Assembly: GCF_042664795.1 (NCBI RefSeq)
Contig: NZ_JBHTBN010000010.1
Span: 1-5,687 of the forward strand
DNA length: 5,687 nt
DNA from: Jejudonia soesokkakensis
Lineage (GTDB): Bacteria > Bacteroidota > Bacteroidia > Flavobacteriales > Flavobacteriaceae
Direction of reading: 5' to 3'
Position 1 is the stretch's first letter, and each line of letters begins with the position of its first letter. Under the pieces are notes generated by a model. The model was not told where the DNA came from. It saw nothing but the letters and a program-made list of their open reading frames with translations, and ran no database searches. Both the position numbers and the translations under genes were made by a program. Below are positions 1 through 5,687 of the stretch, in pieces.

Positions 1-78
1 TAATTTTTCAGTGTACACTTTTTTGCTGTGCTATCCAACGCGCTTAGTGTAGAAGAGCAGGTCATGTCACTTTACTAC
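1..78. other. AT-rich flank beyond the operon terminator, no gene seen
   Basis: This short stretch lies beyond the terminator of the minus-strand operon. I see no open reading frame of useful length and no RNA gene. It contains a 10-bp perfect palindrome (AGTGTACACT, 10-19) between T-rich runs. With a realistic loop this would give only about three base pairs, so it is not a convincing terminator. The neighbouring gene lies outside the window. Confidence 0.6.
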
Positions 79-114
79 AAAAAAAAGACCCAATCATTTA
101 AATGATTGGGTCTT
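79..114 (-). terminator. Rho-independent terminator of the rRNA operon
   Basis: Positions 85-114 form a perfect 30-bp palindrome with arms 85-99 and 100-114. Read on the minus strand it folds into a hairpin of about 13 bp around an AT-rich centre. It is followed at once by eight T residues (plus-strand A run 79-86). It lies 5 nt after the 5S 3' end, where a terminator of an rRNA operon is expected. The plus-strand side lacks a T run after the hairpin, so it should act in one direction only. Confidence 0.92.
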
Positions 115-119
115 ATAAG

Positions 120-224
120 AAGGCGGCGACCTACTCTTCCACGTTGTAGTACCATCGGCGCAAACGGGCTTAACTTCTCTGTTCGGAATGGTAAGAGGTG
201 AGCCCCGTCGCTATAACCACCTTA
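120..224 (-). rRNA. rrf: 5S ribosomal RNA
   Basis: This is 5S rRNA, a component of the central protuberance of the large ribosomal subunit, where it binds uL5, uL18 and bL25-type proteins. On the minus strand it carries the conserved core CCGAACAGAGAAGTTAAGCC and the GCGCCGATGGTA segment. The ends close a helix I: 5' AAGGTGGT (216-223) pairs with 3' CGCCGCCTT (120-128) through Watson-Crick and G-U pairs. About 105 nt is slightly shorter than the usual 110-120 nt, and the ends are uncertain by 1-3 nt. It is the last gene of the operon, 187 nt after 23S and just before the terminator. I see no missing arm. Confidence 0.95.
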
Positions 225-233
225 GTTTTTCAG

Positions 234-251
234 TTCCCGCGAAGGCGGGAA
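234..251. repeat. Short GC-rich palindrome, REP-like
   Basis: TTCCCGC (234-240) and GCGGGAA (245-251) form a 7-bp perfect stem around the tetraloop GAAG. It stands out from its AT-rich surroundings. Palindromes of the form TTCC(C/T)GCGAAGGC(G/A)GGAA are, from my memory of flavobacterial genomes, a common dispersed type. That assignment is recall and was not searched. It is not a terminator in either direction, because no T run follows. Confidence 0.6.
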
Positions 252-289
252 TCTCTCTTGAGAGTCCTTTACCTTTACTAGGAAAAGAT

Positions 290-305
290 CCCCGCATCCG
301 CGAGG
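290..305. repeat. Imperfect GC-rich hairpin
   Basis: CCCCGC (290-295) pairs with GCGAGG (300-305) around ATCC, with one C-A mismatch. It resembles the hairpin at 234-251 in arm composition and tetraloop spacing. The two may be degenerate members of one palindrome type, or two arms of one composite element covering about 232-306. Confidence 0.4.
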
Positions 306-314
306 ACAAATATC

Positions 315-344
315 TTAACATATTGAGTAAGAATAGGAAAAAAG
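315..344 (-). other. 3' strand of the pre-23S processing stem
   Basis: Read on the plus strand, 318-327 (ACATATTGAG), 328-335 (TAAGAATA) and 337-344 match the minus-strand sequence at 3353-3381 upstream of 23S. The two transcript segments are therefore complementary and flank 23S. Pairing gives 10 bp, then 8 bp, then 8 bp with one G-U. The first two are separated by a 2-nt bulge and the last two by one C-C mismatch. Three further pairs are possible at 315-317. It lies 68 nt after the 23S 3' end. Such stalks are normally cut by RNase III; that role is inferred. Confidence 0.7.
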
Positions 345-364
345 AGTATAAAATAATTTGATAA

Positions 365-379
365 CCTATGTAAAGAGTT
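365..379 (-). promoter_or_regulatory. Possible boxA-like antitermination element before 5S
   Basis: The minus strand reads AACTCTTTACATAGG. It contains CTCTTTA, as in the E. coli boxA core, and resembles the two boxA-like copies at 3374-3389 and 5670-5685 in the pattern TC-TT-ACATA. It is shorter and more divergent than those, so this is a weak call that rests on position and partial similarity. Confidence 0.3.
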
Positions 380-381
380 AG

Positions 382-407
382 CTTCCTCCCGATTGCTCGG
401 GAGGAGG
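382..407. repeat. Strong hairpin just after the 23S 3' end
   Basis: CCTCCCGA (385-392) and TCGGGAGG (397-404) are perfectly complementary around TTGC, and three outer pairs (one G-U) extend the stem to 11 bp. It begins 5 nt beyond the inferred 23S 3' end on the transcript side. No T run follows, so it is unlikely to terminate. It could protect the 23S 3' end, guide trimming, or be a dispersed palindromic repeat. Confidence 0.6.
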
Positions 408-411
408 CGAC

Positions 412-3237
<2,826 letters not shown>

Positions 3238-3267
3238 TTTTTTGCTCTTTAATGAGTTATTCAATGC

Positions 3268-3301
3268 CAGTATTCAGTATTCAGTAACAGTAAACAGTAA
3301 C
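3268..3301. repeat. CAGTNNN heptamer cluster upstream of 23S
   Basis: On the plus strand the stretch reads as consecutive units CAGTATT, CAGTATT, CAGTAA, CAGTAAA and CAGTAAC. It lies 30 nt upstream of the 23S 5' end in the direction of transcription. The last unit overlaps a small inverted repeat (3294-3298 with 3302-3306). Similar clusters precede both tRNAs. Degenerate heptamer tracts of this kind occur in intergenic DNA of Bacteroidota and cyanobacteria; their function is unknown. Confidence 0.75.
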
Positions 3302-3352
3302 ACTGTAAACTAGCTACTAAGACTGCAAACTGGACTTTTACTTTATTATTTG

Positions 3353-3384
3353 CTTTTCTCGTATTCTTATTCTCAATATGTCAA
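3353..3384 (-). other. 5' strand of the pre-23S processing stem
   Basis: This segment lies 116 nt upstream of 23S. On the minus strand it reads ACATATTGAG (3372-3381), a two-base AA bulge, TAAGAATA (3362-3369), then GAGAAAAG (3353-3360). It is complementary to 315-344 downstream of 23S in the same transcript. The pairing would join the two ends of the 23S precursor. Part of the boxA-like element at 3374-3389 is included, so antitermination and stem formation would use the same bases. Confidence 0.7.
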
Positions 3385-3389
3385 TGAAC
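3374..3389 (-). promoter_or_regulatory. boxA-like antitermination element before 23S
   Basis: The minus strand reads GTTCATTGACATATTG. It differs by one base from the copy in the 16S leader (5670-5685). The GTTC-TTGA core resembles the boxA sequences of rRNA operons (E. coli GCTCTTTA; B. subtilis GTTCTTTGA). In rRNA operons boxA recruits NusB/NusE for antitermination, and copies both before 16S and before 23S are the usual arrangement. The role is inferred from position and similarity. Confidence 0.55.
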
Positions 3390-3455
3390 TATCTAGGTCC
3401 GAGTGCCGTTAGGCCATGTGTAATGGCAGCTAATAACAACATCTCTTGATGCCCT

Positions 3456-3532
3456 TGGTGGAGAATATCGGAGTCGAACCGATGACCTCCTGCGTGCAAG
3501 GCAGGCGCTCTAGCCAGCTGAGCTAATCCCCC
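3456..3532 (-). tRNA. alaT: tRNA-Ala (anticodon UGC)
   Basis: This is a 77-nt alanine tRNA read on the minus strand. It starts GGGGGATTAGCTCAGC and has an anticodon stem CCTGC/GCAGG around the loop CTTGCAC. The anticodon TGC lies at 3496-3498. The acceptor arm GGGGGAT pairs with ATTCTCC, using two G-U pairs. The T-arm reads ATCGGTTCGACTCCGAT. The discriminator A is followed by an encoded CCA (3456-3458). It sits between tRNA-Ile and 23S, the usual place for the Ile-Ala pair of bacterial rRNA operons, and is matured from the same transcript. The encoded CCA is notable because tRNA-Ile in this operon lacks one. The gene symbol is by analogy with E. coli. Confidence 0.97.
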
Positions 3533-3548
3533 ATTTGTTTTAAGTTGT

Positions 3549-3576
3549 CGGTTATCAGTTAACAGTTATCAGTTAA
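3549..3576. repeat. Heptamer cluster upstream of tRNA-Ala
   Basis: Four consecutive 7-bp units read CGGTTAT, CAGTTAA, CAGTTAT and CAGTTAA on the plus strand. The cluster ends 16 nt before the tRNA-Ala 5' end in transcription order. It is the same degenerate family as at 3268-3301 and 3847-3875, with TT at the position where the other clusters often have TA. Confidence 0.75.
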
Positions 3577-3658
3577 TTGATGACCTATACGTCAACTTGG
3601 GATACCCAACTTCTAAAATTTCCTTCAATATATATAAAAATGAACGTTTTTAAATCAA

Positions 3659-3684
3659 AAATCTACAATCGCAAATCTACAATC
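3659..3684. repeat. 14-bp-period direct repeat, AAATCTACAATC
   Basis: AAATCTACAATC occurs at 3659-3670 and again at 3673-3684, followed by a partial third unit. The copies are exact and spaced 14 bp apart in the tRNA-Ile to tRNA-Ala spacer. No function can be assigned; slippage in AT-rich DNA is a simple explanation. Confidence 0.6.
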
Positions 3685-3695
3685 TAAAATTACTT

Positions 3696-3713
3696 GTAGT
3701 CTCAGGCAGACTC
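3696..3713 (-). repeat. Second copy of the tRNA-Ile 3' end (18 bp)
   Basis: The 18-mer GAGTCTGCCTGAGACTAC (minus strand) is identical to 3761-3778, which covers the T-loop, T-stem, acceptor strand, discriminator base and one base beyond in tRNA-Ile. The copies lie 65 bp apart. The rest of the tRNA is not repeated here, so this is a fragment and cannot form a tRNA. The copy itself contains AGTCT/AGACT and could fold into a small hairpin. A tRNA 3' end duplicated from the T-loop onward is the form of integrase attachment sites, but no integrase is in the window. Confidence 0.75.
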
Positions 3714-3729
3714 CCCGTGCTACCACGGG
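3714..3729. repeat. GC-rich hairpin between the tRNA-Ile end copies
   Basis: CCCGTG (3714-3719) and CACGGG (3724-3729) form a 6-bp perfect stem around CTAC. It abuts the 18-bp tRNA-Ile fragment without a gap. Together with the GC-rich 3730-3746 it is compositionally unlike the AT-rich spacer on both sides. This suggests a small inserted palindromic element. Confidence 0.6.
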
Positions 3730-3761
3730 ACAGGCTTCTCGCCTTGCCTTTTCCTACTTCG

Positions 3762-3835
3762 TAGTCTCAGGCAGACTCGAACTGCCGACCTCTACATTAT
3801 CAGTGTAGCGCTCTAACCAGCTGAGCTATGAGACT
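3762..3835 (-). tRNA. ileT: tRNA-Ile (anticodon GAU)
   Basis: This is a 74-nt isoleucine tRNA on the minus strand. The acceptor AGTCTCA (3829-3835) pairs perfectly with TGAGACT (3763-3769). The D-arm reads TAGCTCAGCTGGTTAGAGC. The anticodon stem CTACA/TGTAG closes the loop CTGATAA with anticodon GAT. The T-arm is GGCAGTTCGAGTCTGCC. The discriminator A is followed by CGA, so CCA is not encoded and must be added by the CCA-adding enzyme. It is the first gene after 16S and belongs to the same precursor. Its 3' end is repeated at 3696-3713. The gene symbol is by analogy with E. coli. Confidence 0.97.
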
Positions 3836-3846
3836 TTCTATGTCTT

Positions 3847-3875
3847 CAGTAATTCAGTATTCAGTAATCAGTTTT
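3847..3875. repeat. Heptamer cluster upstream of tRNA-Ile
   Basis: On the plus strand the units read CAGTAATT, CAGTATT, CAGTAAT and CAGTTTT. The cluster lies 11 nt before the tRNA-Ile 5' end in transcription order. It is the third member of the CAGTNNN family in this operon. No such cluster is seen before 16S or 5S. Confidence 0.75.
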
Positions 3876-3917
3876 GATATACTGATACGTCATGCCTTTA
3901 GACTTAAAAAAATTAAA

Positions 3918-3974
3918 ATTGACAACTAAACCAAGATAATATATATACCCTAATAACTATAAGCTAAACTTATT
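3918..3974 (-). other. 3' strand of the pre-16S processing stem
   Basis: This trailer segment is complementary to the 16S leader. 3918-3936 pairs with 5606-5624 (19 positions: 17 Watson-Crick, one G-U, one mismatch). 3939-3953 pairs with 5588-5602 (11 Watson-Crick, two G-U, two mismatches). 3966-3974 pairs with 5561-5569 (9 pairs, one G-U). All three are nested in the right order. The main arms lie about 73 nt from each 16S end, giving a symmetrical stalk of the RNase III type. Confidence 0.75.
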
Positions 3975-3982
3975 GCGTCGTA

Positions 3983-4009
3983 CTTTCCTGCTATAAATAG
4001 CATTCTCTA

Positions 4010-4014
<5 letters not shown>
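3983..4014 (-). other. Hairpin at the 16S 3' boundary
   Basis: TGCTA and TAGCA (3989-3993 with 3998-4002) form a 5-bp stem. It is flanked by CTTTCC (3983-3988), which can pair with AGAAAG (4009-4014), the last bases of 16S. In the precursor this would fold the final bases of 16S, next to the anti-Shine-Dalgarno, into a hairpin with a 6-nt bulge until trimming. Confidence 0.45.
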
Positions 4015-5533
<1,519 letters not shown>

Positions 5534-5560
5534 TAAATCTTAAATAAAATCTATACAACT

Positions 5561-5624
5561 AATAAGCTTGAACTCATTAAAAAATTCTCAAGGTAAATCT
5601 ATTTCTCTTAGTTTAGTTTTCAAT
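5561..5624 (-). other. 5' strand of the pre-16S processing stem
   Basis: The leader blocks 5606-5624, 5588-5602 and 5561-5569 pair in nested order with the trailer blocks 3918-3936, 3939-3953 and 3966-3974. The core is AACTAAACTAAGA (5606-5618) against AACTAAACCAAGA read on the plus strand of the trailer, where the only difference gives a G-U pair. This supports a stalk closing the 16S precursor. Confidence 0.75.
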
Positions 5625-5669
5625 ACAAGTCCGAATTGTTTCCAATCCAAACCCATACGCTGTCAATTT

Positions 5670-5685
5670 CAATATATCAATGAAC
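5670..5685 (-). promoter_or_regulatory. boxA-like antitermination element in the 16S leader
   Basis: The minus strand reads GTTCATTGATATATTG, identical in 15 of 16 bases to the copy upstream of 23S (3374-3389). Its position about 140 nt before 16S and the matching copy in the 16S-23S spacer follow the known layout of rRNA antitermination sites. The assignment rests on similarity and position. Confidence 0.55.
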
Positions 5686-5687
5686 TT

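Larger units (their letters stand above)
225..411 (-). other. 23S-5S transcribed spacer with several hairpins
   Basis: This spacer of about 187 nt separates 23S from 5S and is AT-rich apart from GC-rich inverted repeats. From the 23S side it holds an 11-bp hairpin (382-407), a boxA-like stretch (365-379), a sequence complementary to the 16S-23S spacer (315-344), an imperfect hairpin (290-305) and a 7-bp hairpin with loop GAAG (234-251). None of these except the terminator beyond 5S is followed by a T run, so transcription should continue into 5S. No tRNA is present. Confidence 0.8.
5534..5687 (-). other. 16S leader (transcribed, incomplete at the window edge)
   Basis: This AT-rich leader precedes 16S. 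It holds the 5' strand of the processing stalk and, at its far end, a boxA-like element. I see no convincing promoter. TTGACA occurs on the minus strand (5661-5666), but 17 nt further there is no -10 hexamer, and no clean Bacteroidota TTTG / TAnnTTTG pair is present. Because boxA is normally downstream of the promoter, the start site should lie beyond 5687. Confidence 0.65.

Noticed and set aside
10..19. Perfect palindrome AGTGTACACT with T runs nearby, as a second terminator
   Set aside because: With a minimal loop only about three base pairs remain, too few for an intrinsic terminator.
3243..3255. TGCTCTTTAATGA on the plus strand, very like E. coli boxA
   Set aside because: It is on the strand opposite to transcription of the operon, so the RNA does not contain it. 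The boxA-like copies on the correct strand are elsewhere.
5661..5666. TTGACA on the minus strand as a -35 element of the rRNA promoter
   Set aside because: No -10 hexamer follows at suitable spacing, Bacteroidota promoters use a different consensus, and the hexamer lies downstream of the boxA-like element.

Overview
The window holds one complete ribosomal RNA operon, and all of it is read from the minus strand. In transcription order (high to low coordinate) it contains a leader (5534-5687), 16S rRNA (about 4010-5533), tRNA-Ile(GAU) (3762-3835), tRNA-Ala(UGC) (3456-3532), 23S rRNA (about 412-3237), 5S rRNA (about 120-224) and an intrinsic terminator (79-114). I see no protein-coding gene. The open frames that can be drawn here lie inside the rRNAs or their spacers, mostly antisense to the rRNA.

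The organism is a member of the Bacteroidota, most probably the family Flavobacteriaceae. This rests on the 16S: a GATGAACGCTAGCGGCAGGC start, a GGATAGCCCAGAGAAATTTG segment, TTTAAAGGGTCCGTAGGCGG, and a 3' end reading GGCTGGAACACCTCCTTTCT. The order 16S-Ile-Ala-23S-5S and the AT-rich spacers agree. I cannot name a genus by reading alone.

The three rRNAs look intact. The functional landmarks come in the right order at nearly E. coli spacing: 530 loop, decoding site and anti-Shine-Dalgarno in 16S; GTPase centre, H69, peptidyl-transferase loop and sarcin-ricin loop in 23S. I find no intron or large intervening sequence. One 23S base of note is A at the E. coli 2057 position.

The spacers are the most informative part. 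(1) Leader and trailer of 16S are complementary over about 36 nt, and the sequences flanking 23S are complementary over about 30 nt, which gives two RNase III-type processing stalks. (2) A boxA-like 16-mer occurs before 16S and again before 23S. (3) Degenerate CAGTNNN heptamer clusters sit 11, 16 and 30 nt upstream of tRNA-Ile, tRNA-Ala and 23S respectively. (4) The last 18 nt of the tRNA-Ile region, from T-loop to just past the 3' end, are repeated exactly 65 bp downstream, around a segment with a GC-rich hairpin. This resembles an integrase attachment-site duplication or a small palindromic insertion. (5) The 23S-5S spacer carries several REP-like hairpins.

All parts serve one process: synthesis, antitermination, folding and maturation of a single rRNA precursor. 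I see no evidence for an undescribed protein system. The spacer repeats are the only parts that look unexplained.
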